This document shows, piece by piece, positions 15,155-23,109 of a stretch of 34,115 nt of DNA. A model generated the notes under the pieces. The model was not told where the DNA came from, made no database searches, and worked only from the letters and a program-made list of their open reading frames with translations. Position 1 is the first letter of the stretch; every line of letters begins with the position of its first letter. Origin of the DNA: Phycisphaerae bacterium (GTDB lineage Bacteria > Planctomycetota > Phycisphaerae > Sedimentisphaerales > UBA12454); NCBI GenBank assembly GCA_026386845.1, contig JAPLMW010000093.1:1-34115 (forward strand). The letters are read 5' to 3'. The position numbers and the translations under genes are program-made.

Positions 15155-16315
15155 TTAGCCACGAATTACCACATCTAACGTTTTGCAAAGCGAATCTATT
15201 TGTTCTTTTGTGTGGTCGCACTGGATGGAAATTCGCAGTCTCGCTGTTCCGGGCGCAACTGTCGGCGGACGAATCGCAACAACCAGAAATCCTTTTTCAA
15301 AAAGCTTTTCCGAGACTTCAAGCGTCTTTTTATTATCGCCAATAATTACAGGAATTATATGGCTGCTGCTTTGACCTGTATTGAGACCCAGTTTTTTCAG
15401 TTTCTGGCGCAAATAATCAGCGTTTTCTTTTAGCCTTTTTCTTTTATCTTTTGCGGTTTTGATTATTTCGATTGCGCAAAGAGCGGCAGCCGAATTTGCG
15501 GGCAGCGGGGCGGTCGTATAAATAAATGGTCTTGCCTTGTTTATCAGATAATCAATCACGTATTTATCGCTGACAACAAAACCGCCCATGCAGCCTGCGG
15601 CCTTGCTTAATGTTGCAATAATTATATCAACATTATTCAGCAAGCCTAATTCTTCCGCCAGACCTGCGCCGGTTTCACCCATACAGCCAAAGGCGTGGGC
15701 TTCATCAACGATTAAATATGCGTTGTATTTTTTCTTTAGTTCGACGAGTTTTTTTAATTCAGCGAAATCACCATCCATTGAAAAGATAGTTTCGGTAACG
15801 ATAAATTTACGGTTGTATTTGTCAGAGGCGAGAAAATTTTCTATTTTGTCGAATTGTGTTCGGTGATACGTTCTGAACTGGGCTTCGCTGCCTTTTGCGG
15901 CATCGATTATTGAGGCATGGTTAAGTTTATCAAGCAGAATCAAATCTCCTTTTTGCGGGATTGTCTGCAAAACGGCAAGATTTGCCATATATCCTGTCGG
16001 GAAAACAAGAGCGGCTTGTTTGCCGAACATTTGAGCTAATTTTTCTTCCAGTTCGATATGCGGTCTTATTGTTCCGCTGATAAGTCTTGATGCGGCTGAG
16101 CCGACGCCGAATTTATCCATCGCTTCTTTGGCGGCAGCGGAGATTAGCGGATTATTTGCCAGATTGAGGTAATTATTGCTGCAAAACAGCACTTTTTCAG
16201 CGTTTCCGACCCGAATCACAGGCCCTGCAGCAGAATCGATGCTTAGCAGTTTTCGCAGGAGATTGTCCTGCCGGAGCCGGTTTAGCTGTTCTTTTATAAA
16301 ATCAAAGCTACTCAT
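15155..16315 (-). CDS. bioF: 8-amino-7-oxononanoate synthase / alpha-oxoamine synthase family
   Basis: FCSNNYLNLANNP, GSAASRLISGTIRPHIELEEKLA, DEAHAFGCMGETGAG, TLSKAAGCMGGF PLP-lysine motif. Confidence 0.85.
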   Translation of the reverse strand: MSSFDFIKEQLNRLRQDNLLRKLLSIDSAAGPVIRVGNAEKVLFCSNNYLNLANNPLISAAAKEAMDKFGVGSAASRLISGTIRPHIELEEKLAQMFGKQAALVFPTGYMANLAVLQTIPQKGDLILLDKLNHASIIDAAKGSEAQFRTYHRTQFDKIENFLASDKYNRKFIVTETIFSMDGDFAELKKLVELKKKYNAYLIVDEAHAFGCMGETGAGLAEELGLLNNVDIIIATLSKAAGCMGGFVVSDKYVIDYLINKARPFIYTTAPLPANSAAALCAIEIIKTAKDKRKRLKENADYLRQKLKKLGLNTGQSSSHIIPVIIGDNKKTLEVSEKLFEKGFLVVAIRPPTVAPGTARLRISIQCDHTKEQIDSLCKTLDVVIRG

Positions 16316-16397
16316 TTAAATTTTCCGATTGAACAAACCACGGTTTTTCCGATATTATAAGAGAAGCGTCGATAAAACAATAATTTTGGGACAATTT

Positions 16398-17252
16398 ATG
16401 GGAATTTACGACAGGGATTATTACCGGCCTGACTACGAGGAGCAGGCAGGCCCTCCGCAGATGCAGTTCAGATTACCGCAGTTAACGCCTGTCGTTAAAT
16501 GGCTTTTGTTGCTTAACGTCGGGATATTTCTGCTGTGTATTATCGTAAAACCTGTCGGCGGATTTATTTACGAATGGTTCAGTGTCGATTCGACCTCTTT
16601 TGCCCGTTATTCTCAGATTTGGCGATTAATTGGTTATCAGTTTCTGCACGACCCTACGACCTTGTGGCATCTGGCTATGAATATGATGGGTCTGTATTTT
16701 CTTGGTCCGACACTTGAGCGGTTCTGGCACGGCAAAAAGTTTCTGATTTTCTATCTTGTTTGCGGTGTTGCGGGCGGAGTTTGTTATCTGCTGCTTACGG
16801 CACTGGGCATAACTGCACCGGGTATTCTTATCGGCGCCTCCGGCGCAATACTTGGAGTATTTGCAGCCTGCGCAATATTGTTTCCGCAGTTTGTGGTGAT
16901 TTTATTTATATTTCCTGTTCCTATCCGCCGTGCAGCGGTAATTTTTACATTTATTTATATTGTCAGCATCTTCATAGGTGCAGTCAATGCCGGCGGCGAT
17001 GCGGCCCATCTTGCAGGTATGGCAGTCGGCGCCGGATATGTATATCTTTGGCCGAGATGGAAAAACAGATATAAAATTGTTTCACATACCGATGACTGGG
17101 AGAAGAAATTCAAAGCCTACAGCGAACTCCAGAAAGAAGTTGACAGGATTTTAGTCAAGGTCAACGAGCAAGGTATTTCAAGCCTGACAAGAAAAGAAAA
17201 AAAGACGCTTGAAGAAGCTACGAAATTGGAACAAATGAAAAGCGGATTATAA
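16398..17252 (+). CDS. Rhomboid family intramembrane serine protease (ORF opens at 16329; start at 16398 preferred)
   Basis: IGASGAILGVFAA (catalytic Ser), GDAAHLAGMAVG (catalytic His), HLAMNMMGLYFLGPTLER. MGIYDRDYYRPDYEEQ is the likely N-terminus. Confidence 0.88.
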   Translation: MGIYDRDYYRPDYEEQAGPPQMQFRLPQLTPVVKWLLLLNVGIFLLCIIVKPVGGFIYEWFSVDSTSFARYSQIWRLIGYQFLHDPTTLWHLAMNMMGLYFLGPTLERFWHGKKFLIFYLVCGVAGGVCYLLLTALGITAPGILIGASGAILGVFAACAILFPQFVVILFIFPVPIRRAAVIFTFIYIVSIFIGAVNAGGDAAHLAGMAVGAGYVYLWPRWKNRYKIVSHTDDWEKKFKAYSELQKEVDRILVKVNEQGISSLTRKEKKTLEEATKLEQMKSGL

Positions 17253-17358
17253 CCCCCACACCTATTTGCACTGTGTTTGGGCAAATAGAAACCGACCCAA
17301 AGTTGGTTTTATCGACAAAGTTTAAATTTGTTTCCCCAATGCAAATAGGTGTGGGGGT
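17252..17358. repeat. 19-bp perfect inverted repeat (17252-17270 / 17340-17358) enclosing about 69 nt
   Basis: acccccacacctatttgca ... tgcaaataggtgtgggggt, exact reverse complements. Confidence 0.95.
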
Positions 17359-17385
17359 AAAAAAAGCCCCTTCGCAAGAAGGGGC
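17359..17385 (-). terminator. Rho-independent terminator for the minus-strand gene ending at 17419
   Basis: Minus strand GCCCCTT-CTTGCG-AAGGGGC followed by TTTTTTT. Confidence 0.88.
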
Positions 17386-17418
17386 CTTTACCATAAGGGA
17401 AGCCGTTAAAACAGGTTT

Positions 17419-18333
17419 TTAATCCCAGTCGAACTGACCAGCCTGATTGATAAGTTCGTCCAGGTGCTTCTTAATTAGGTCTTCCTTGTTCTTTTTGTAG
17501 TTTTCGAGTTCTGTCTGGCTTTTGGTTACGTTCTGCTTAAGTTCTTCGAGTTTCTTTTTGAGGTCTTCGTATTTGAGCTGTTTTTTCTGCAAAACAACGT
17601 CGAATCTTTCACTGGTTACTTCCTTCAACTGTGCCATCAGTTCTGTCTTCTGTTTTTCATCTGTGGCGCCTTTATATTTTTCAAGCAGCTTATTTCTTTT
17701 TTGTTTAAGGACAAGGTCTTTCTTGAGCAGCTCGGCCATAGCCGGATTTGTTTGCTCGGCATCTATAATCTCACGGTATTTTTTCATATCGACAGACAAT
17801 CTTCTCATATAAGCACGCGGGTCTTTTTCCTTCAGGGCAGCAAGTTCATTTGCCTCGCCGGGTTCATTTTTTTGGAGCCAGCTTGTGAGTTCTGCCTCCA
17901 TATTCTGGAGTCTGTCACGGATTCTTTCCTTTCCTCTCAGTCCCATCGACTCATCTTCCGGTGCACCTATCCTGGCTTCTCTGCGGCCGGCGCGGTCAGG
18001 TCCCATACCTTCCCGCGAACCTTTGTGCTGCTGGAAAGCAAGTTTTCTCATTTCAACCTGAAAGAGTCCGGGATTTTCTTTCCGGAGATTCTCAAGTCTT
18101 TGCGCCTCATTTGGGTCATTCTGTTTAACTTTTTCAAGAATCTCCGCAATGTAACTTTCATCAAGCGTAAATCTTGGACCCTCCGGCGGAAGAACCGGAG
18201 CCGATTCTGTCTGTGGAGGCGGAGGCGGTTCCACAGGCGGCGCAGCCGATTCGGATTCCTGAGCATAGCCAATTACCGCTGTCAGAACGAGAATAATCAT
18301 CGGCAGCAGCGTCATCCTTAATGTTGCTTTCAT
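17419..18333 (-). CDS. Exported coiled-coil protein with two about 40-aa internal repeats; third gene of a sigma/anti-sigma cassette
   Basis: Signal peptide MKATLRMTLLPMIILVLTAVIGYAQ. Repeats NDPNEAQRLENLRKENPGLFQVEMRKLAFQQ and NEPGEANELAALKEKDPRAYMRRLSVDMKK. Charged coiled-coil C-terminus. Confidence 0.8.
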   Translation of the reverse strand: MKATLRMTLLPMIILVLTAVIGYAQESESAAPPVEPPPPPQTESAPVLPPEGPRFTLDESYIAEILEKVKQNDPNEAQRLENLRKENPGLFQVEMRKLAFQQHKGSREGMGPDRAGRREARIGAPEDESMGLRGKERIRDRLQNMEAELTSWLQKNEPGEANELAALKEKDPRAYMRRLSVDMKKYREIIDAEQTNPAMAELLKKDLVLKQKRNKLLEKYKGATDEKQKTELMAQLKEVTSERFDVVLQKKQLKYEDLKKKLEELKQNVTKSQTELENYKKNKEDLIKKHLDELINQAGQFDWD

Positions 18334-18336
18334 TTT

Positions 18337-18891
18337 TTATCCTTTCCAAAATGTATTTTCTGTTTCTATTATTTCGAGTTCAACCTGTTCAACCCGGTCG
18401 GTAAGAATGCCGTTTGTGCCGGTTTCCTCGCCGAGGTTTATAGCCAATAATTCGTTTTTAAGCTGGGTTATTTCCGCCTCAAAGGCTGATATGTCGGTAT
18501 CGGATTGCAATAGGGATGCTTGCTGTTTGTCGTTAGTATATTGAATCGAATCTTTTTGGCTGAAATTCAGCAGCATAATAGCGGAGACAATAACAACAAT
18601 CGCTGCGACAGCCGCTGTTTTTGCAAGAACAGTTGTCCAGTGCCGTAAGGCATCTGCCGTTAGGCATCCCCAAGCGGACCATAGCGGACTTATGCGATTT
18701 CGGTTTTCAAGCTGTTGAGCTGTTCTTTGTTTGATTTCCGCAAGTATCTGCGGCGGGGGATTCGGCGCGGGAAATTTTTCGAAGAGCGAGTCGGCGGACG
18801 CAAAATCATCTTTTATCTGTTCAGCCTGGTCGGGCGAAAAGAATTTTGACAAAAGCTCATCAATATTTTCATTTTTAAATTCAGTCATCAC
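18337..18891 (-). CDS. Single-TM putative anti-sigma factor (non-ZAS type)
   Basis: Overlaps the ECF sigma gene by 11 bp. Cytoplasmic N-terminus, one TM (TAAVAAIVVIVSAIMLLNF), coiled-coil periplasmic part; no HxxxCxxC motif seen. Confidence 0.65.
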   Translation of the reverse strand: MMTEFKNENIDELLSKFFSPDQAEQIKDDFASADSLFEKFPAPNPPPQILAEIKQRTAQQLENRNRISPLWSAWGCLTADALRHWTTVLAKTAAVAAIVVIVSAIMLLNFSQKDSIQYTNDKQQASLLQSDTDISAFEAEITQLKNELLAINLGEETGTNGILTDRVEQVELEIIETENTFWKG

Positions 18892-19435
18892 TATTTTCCA
18901 TTAACTGTCGCAGCCTTTTAAGTCCGCGATGCACTTTTGAAAGACAGGTTCCGAGCGGTTCTTTTCGGATTTTTGCCAGTTCTTCAAAGCTCAAACCTGA
19001 ATAATAACGCATAACAATAATTTCGGCAGTTTCGGCGTCGAGCCTTTGCAGTTGTCTGGTTAATTTGTCGGTCATATGGTCGCCGGCAGGCAAAGGTTGT
19101 ATTTCGGTCTGGACCTCTTTTGCCATTTGGTCGAGCATTTTTTCGTGCCGTTTTTTGGCCCTGATGTAGTCCATAAAGAGATTCGAGGCCATTTTAAATA
19201 GCCAGGCATTAAAAGTCTCAGGCCGGCAGGTGCCGATTTTCTCAACTATTTTTAAAAAGAGCTCGCTAAGCAGTTCGTTCGAGTCGTCCCTGTTGCCTGT
19301 TAATCTGTAAAAGTAGCCGTATAAACGACTTGAGTAGCTGTCAACTAATTGCGAAAAACCTTCTTTCTCGCCTTGTTGGCAGAGTTTTACGAGTTGAGTA
19401 ACATCATTTGGACTACTCATTTTTTGTTTTTTCAT
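18881..19435 (-). CDS. ECF-type RNA polymerase sigma factor
   Basis: Sigma-2 like YFYRLTGNRDDSNELLSELFLKIVEKI...FNAWLFKMASNLFMDYIRAKKR; sigma-4 like AEIIVMRYYSGLSFEELAKIRKEPLGTCLSKVHRGLKRLR. Confidence 0.9.
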   Translation of the reverse strand: MKKQKMSSPNDVTQLVKLCQQGEKEGFSQLVDSYSSRLYGYFYRLTGNRDDSNELLSELFLKIVEKIGTCRPETFNAWLFKMASNLFMDYIRAKKRHEKMLDQMAKEVQTEIQPLPAGDHMTDKLTRQLQRLDAETAEIIVMRYYSGLSFEELAKIRKEPLGTCLSKVHRGLKRLRQLMENSDD

Positions 19436-19624
19436 TAGTTAAGACGCCTGACAAGGGGGCTTTATTGCATAATATTATTATCGACTTTTTTAGTGTAGAA
19501 ATATTAAAGACTCATCGGCTCTGGAATCAAAAAACAATTTCCTTTACATATATCGGCTGAATTTCTATAATACCTTGCTTTCTAAAAAGTTCGGTATTTT
19601 TAATTTTTCAGGAGTTTTAACCAG

Positions 19625-19954
19625 ATGTATGCTGTTATTGAGCAAGGCGGTAAGCAATATAAGGTTGCACAGGGCGACCGGTTACAAATCGAATTGACTG
19701 AAGTTGCCGATGATGCAAAGACAATAGAGATGGGTAAGGTATTGTTTGTTGCTGATGGCAAAGATTATAAAATTGGCACGCCTTTCATTGAAGGAGCAAA
19801 GGTTATCGGCAAATTTGCCGACACTGCTGCCGAATCAATAGTAAAAGGCGAGAAATTATTTCCGACCCATTTCAGACGTCGCAAGAACAGCAAGAAGCGA
19901 ATCGGCCATCGCCAGAAATATATGGAATTAACCATCGAGAAGATTAAAGCCTAA
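19625..19954 (+). CDS. rplU: 50S ribosomal protein L21
   Basis: MYAVIEQGGKQYKVAQGDRLQIE ... FRRRKNSKKRIGHRQKYMELTIEKI. Confidence 0.97.
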   Translation: MYAVIEQGGKQYKVAQGDRLQIELTEVADDAKTIEMGKVLFVADGKDYKIGTPFIEGAKVIGKFADTAAESIVKGEKLFPTHFRRRKNSKKRIGHRQKYMELTIEKIKA

Positions 19955-21846
19955 TCTCCACTGTATCCGAAGTATATTTCCATTCCACAGCCTGCTCTGC
20001 GAAGCGCTACGCAGGCCCGCGAAGCAGAGTTGCCGCAGAGAAATCTGACTTCATATTCCCTGCCGTCCTCGTCCTGCAAAATCAGCGGCTCAGCAGAAGT
20101 TTCCGAGCCGGTCTGCCGACAAAGATTGAGTTCCTTCCTTAGGCAATACTTTGTCTTCATAACCACTTGCCCCGTTAAATCCTGCCCCGATTCCGCTGCC
20201 GGTTCGTTTTTCGTAACGCCGCAGCGGAGATAAAAATCCTCTGCTTTATTGTTTAATACATTGCCGATGAAACTTAAGTGTTTCTGCGGAAAAGCGATGT
20301 TATTTTTCGAGATTTTTGAAATCAAACGTGGACGATTAATCTCTCGCGCCTTGAGTAATTGCTCAATAAGTTGACGCCGGGCCTCGTTTAATTGGGAAGC
20401 AGGCACAAAATACATATCCAGCGTCTCGATTTTCAAATCAGAACATTCAAAAATGGTATTTCCAAGTCGTGTAAGCTGATTGTGAAAAGCTTCTTTGGCC
20501 GTTTCTTTTTTCAATGCTGGTTTCTTGCCGCTTTTTATTTCTACTTCTGCATTATTACCATCTTCATCCGTGCCTGTCAAAATCAAACCATTTTCTGTTT
20601 CTTTTATTATTATCGAAAGGCCGATTTTTCGTTCTGCCGGATTATTAGTGAGCTTATGGACAAATTGATAATCTAAATTGCGATAAATTTTTTGGCCTTC
20701 AAAAATATCGTTTATGTTTTTCGGATAAATCTTCTGTCCCTCGACGCCATTGACGGTTGTTCCAAGCAGATTTTGCTGTCGGTCGAAAAAGCAAATCCCA
20801 TCGCCGTTATGCAATTCTTCTTTGCTGTCGATTAAAAAGAAGGTTTTTTCCATTTTTTTTACGACACCCAAAAACTCACCGATAGATTTTGGCGTGTCAA
20901 TCGAACCGAGATTAGAAACTTTTCCTGTAATGCCGTAGTCAGTAAATCCGCGATTGAAAGTTTTTTCTAAATTCGGCTCAAAATTCAAATGCACCGAGTC
21001 GGAAGAGCTTTTCTGAAGTTTTTTCTTTTCGAGGATTTTATCAAGCAATTGGCGATAGAAAGCTGTAGTGTTGACGACATAAGGAATGTCTTTTAATCGG
21101 CCTTCAATCTTGAAGGCGCTTACGCCCGCGTCAATCAATTCTTCAAGATACCCGGAGAGATTGAGGTCTTTAAGCGACAGCAGGTATCTGTCTTTAACGA
21201 GGGTTTCCCTGGTTGTGTCTTTAAGGCTGTAAAGCCTTCTGCAAGGCTGAGCGCATTGTCCGCGATTGCCGCTTCGTCCGCCGATTGCGTAGCTCAATAA
21301 ACAGAGCCCGCTTGCGCCGACGCATAATGATCCGTGAATGAAACATTCCAGTTCGATAGATGTTTCGCTGCGGATATGCCGAATTTCTTTGAGTGTTAGT
21401 TCTCGCGCCAAAATTACCCGGCTGAAACCAACATCCTGCCAAAATTTAATCTTTTCGAGCGTGCTGTTATCCATCTGAGTGCTGGCAATCAGCGGGATAG
21501 GCGGCAGGTCAAGTTCGAGCAGACCGACATCCTGAATAATCAGTCCATCGATTCCTATTTTATATAACTGCTTAATTATTTTCTCTGCTATTGGAAGTTC
21601 GTCATCATATAACAGTATATTAAGCGTAACATAAACTTTTGCGTAATATTGATGTGCGAAATCCGTAACTTTCTGAATGTCCGCTATTGTGTTTGCTGCA
21701 GCCTGGCGGGCGCCGAATCGTTCAGCGCCGATATAAACAGCATCCGCTCCGGATTGGATTGCTGCAATTGCTGTTGGGGCGTCTTTCGCGGGGGCTAATA
21801 ATTCAATCTTTCTGGTCATTGATGTTAGTTTCGGCGGGGGATTCAA
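19951..21846 (-). CDS. U32 family peptidase / RlhA-like protein (preferred start MTRKIELLAP at 21819), carrying a 13-codon palindromic insertion near its C-terminus
   Basis: KIELLAPAKDAPTAIAAIQSGADAVYIGAERFGAR, ELECFIHGSLCVGASGLCLLS, GNRGQCAQPCRRLY, FKIEGRLKDIPYV; C-terminal half DUF3656-like. Confidence 0.9.
   Translation of the reverse strand: MNPPPKLTSMTRKIELLAPAKDAPTAIAAIQSGADAVYIGAERFGARQAAANTIADIQKVTDFAHQYYAKVYVTLNILLYDDELPIAEKIIKQLYKIGIDGLIIQDVGLLELDLPPIPLIASTQMDNSTLEKIKFWQDVGFSRVILARELTLKEIRHIRSETSIELECFIHGSLCVGASGLCLLSYAIGGRSGNRGQCAQPCRRLYSLKDTTRETLVKDRYLLSLKDLNLSGYLEELIDAGVSAFKIEGRLKDIPYVVNTTAFYRQLLDKILEKKKLQKSSSDSVHLNFEPNLEKTFNRGFTDYGITGKVSNLGSIDTPKSIGEFLGVVKKMEKTFFLIDSKEELHNGDGICFFDRQQNLLGTTVNGVEGQKIYPKNINDIFEGQKIYRNLDYQFVHKLTNNPAERKIGLSIIIKETENGLILTGTDEDGNNAEVEIKSGKKPALKKETAKEAFHNQLTRLGNTIFECSDLKIETLDMYFVPASQLNEARRQLIEQLLKAREINRPRLISKISKNNIAFPQKHLSFIGNVLNNKAEDFYLRCGVTKNEPAAESGQDLTGQVVMKTKYCLRKELNLCRQTGSETSAEPLILQDEDGREYEVRFLCGNSASRACVALRRAGCGMEIYFGYSGD
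19990..20028. repeat. 39-nt palindromic repeat inserted in frame in the U32 CDS
   Basis: CTCTGC (19995-20000) / GCAGAG (20024-20029) outer arms. Encodes SASRACVALRRAG between ...RFLCGN and CGMEIYF. Confidence 0.7.
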
Positions 21847-22462
21847 TTATTTTCCTGGCATAACTTCGCCATTTGCCGGAACCGTTCTTAATAAAATATT
21901 CGAACGATTCATCGCCGACAAGTTTGCCCATAAGTGCCTTGCGCTGGGCCGAGTCCGGCACTTCTTCCATAATATATTTTCGGATTGTTTCAAGTTCTGC
22001 CAGAAATTCGCCGTGCTTTTCGGTGAAGACACTTTCAAGTTTTTGTCTGATATGACCCGCATACGCAGGGCTGTATCCGTCAGTGCCGACAGCGATTTGG
22101 AGGTCGCCGCGTTTAACAACAGCCGGGACAAAAAAGTCGCAAAGCTCAGGGTCGTCCGCCACGTTGCAGAGTACCTCAAGCTGCTGGCAGTCTTTGTAAA
22201 TCTGCTCATTTAGTTCTTCATCATTTGTCGCGGCAAAGGCGATTGTTGCACCGACAAGATAGTCTTTTGAATATTTTGCTTCCACAAATTCGGTATTTGT
22301 ATTTTTACATCTGGTTTTCAGAACCTCGTCAATCTGTTCGGCAACGACAACAACGCGGGCTTGTGCGTCGAGAAGGCCCAATATTTTTCTTGCGGCAACA
22401 GAGCCTCCGCCGATGACCACCGTGCGTTTCGATTTCAGGTTTAAGAAAATGGGGTATTTCAT
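21803..22462 (-). CDS. Precorrin-2 dehydrogenase / sirohydrochlorin ferrochelatase-like (CysG N-terminal, Met8 family)
   Basis: MKYPIFLNLKSKRTVVIGGGSVAARKILGLLDAQARVVVVA ... CNVADDPELCDFFVPAVVKRGDLQIAVGTDGYSPAYA. Confidence 0.92.
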   Translation of the reverse strand: MKYPIFLNLKSKRTVVIGGGSVAARKILGLLDAQARVVVVAEQIDEVLKTRCKNTNTEFVEAKYSKDYLVGATIAFAATNDEELNEQIYKDCQQLEVLCNVADDPELCDFFVPAVVKRGDLQIAVGTDGYSPAYAGHIRQKLESVFTEKHGEFLAELETIRKYIMEEVPDSAQRKALMGKLVGDESFEYFIKNGSGKWRSYARKIIESPAETNINDQKD

Positions 22463-22575
22463 AGCAATATATATGATAGCACTTTTTAAGGCTTACAGCA
22501 ACGAATTATTTGACGTGCAAAGAACGCTTTTTTGTGTAAAATACGCTTATTGAGTCGATTTTACCGGGAAGTTTT

Positions 22576-23109
22576 ATGAAAAAGATTACAACGCCTTTGA
22601 CGGATGAAGTTGTTTGCTCACTTAAAGCCGGCGACGAAGTATCTATAAGCGGCATCGTTTACACTGCACGCGACGCGGCACATAAAAGGCTTTGTGAGCT
22701 TGTCGGGCAAAAAAAGCAATTGCCGATACCGATAGAAGGGCAGATTTTTTATTTCGTGGGTCCCACGCCTGCCCGGCCGGGAAAAATAATCGGCTCGGCA
22801 GGACCAACGACATCGGCAAGGATGGATAGTTTCAGCCCAATACTTTTAGCGGCAGGTCTGAAAGGAATGATTGGTAAAGGTTATCGCTGTGATGCTGTCA
22901 GAGATGCGCTGAAAAAATATTGTGCGGTTCATTTTGCCGCGCTCGGCGGAGCAGGGGCTCTTTTAAGCCAATATATAATTTCAGCACAAGTTGTCGCATA
23001 TGAGGATTTAGACACGGAAGCAATAAGGAAACTTGAGGTTAAGGATTTCCCTGCGATTGTAGCGTATGATTCTTACGGAAACAGTGTTTTTAAAAAGGTT
23101 GAAGAATGA
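22576..23109 (+). CDS. Class I fumarate hydratase / L-tartrate dehydratase beta subunit
   Basis: SGIVYTARDAAHKRL, FYFVGPTPARPGKIIGSAGPTTSARMD, GKGYRCDAVRDALKKY, FHFAALGGAGAL-like segment; about 177 aa as expected for a beta subunit. Confidence 0.9.
   Translation: MKKITTPLTDEVVCSLKAGDEVSISGIVYTARDAAHKRLCELVGQKKQLPIPIEGQIFYFVGPTPARPGKIIGSAGPTTSARMDSFSPILLAAGLKGMIGKGYRCDAVRDALKKYCAVHFAALGGAGALLSQYIISAQVVAYEDLDTEAIRKLEVKDFPAIVAYDSYGNSVFKKVEE

Noticed and set aside
17252-17360. Mariner-type MITE with TA duplication
   Set aside because: The termini do not give a clean symmetric TA target duplication; kept only as an unexplained inverted repeat.
22757-22770. GTGGGTCCCACG palindrome in the fumarase beta gene
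   Set aside because: It encodes the conserved VGPTPA motif of the family, so coding constraint explains it.
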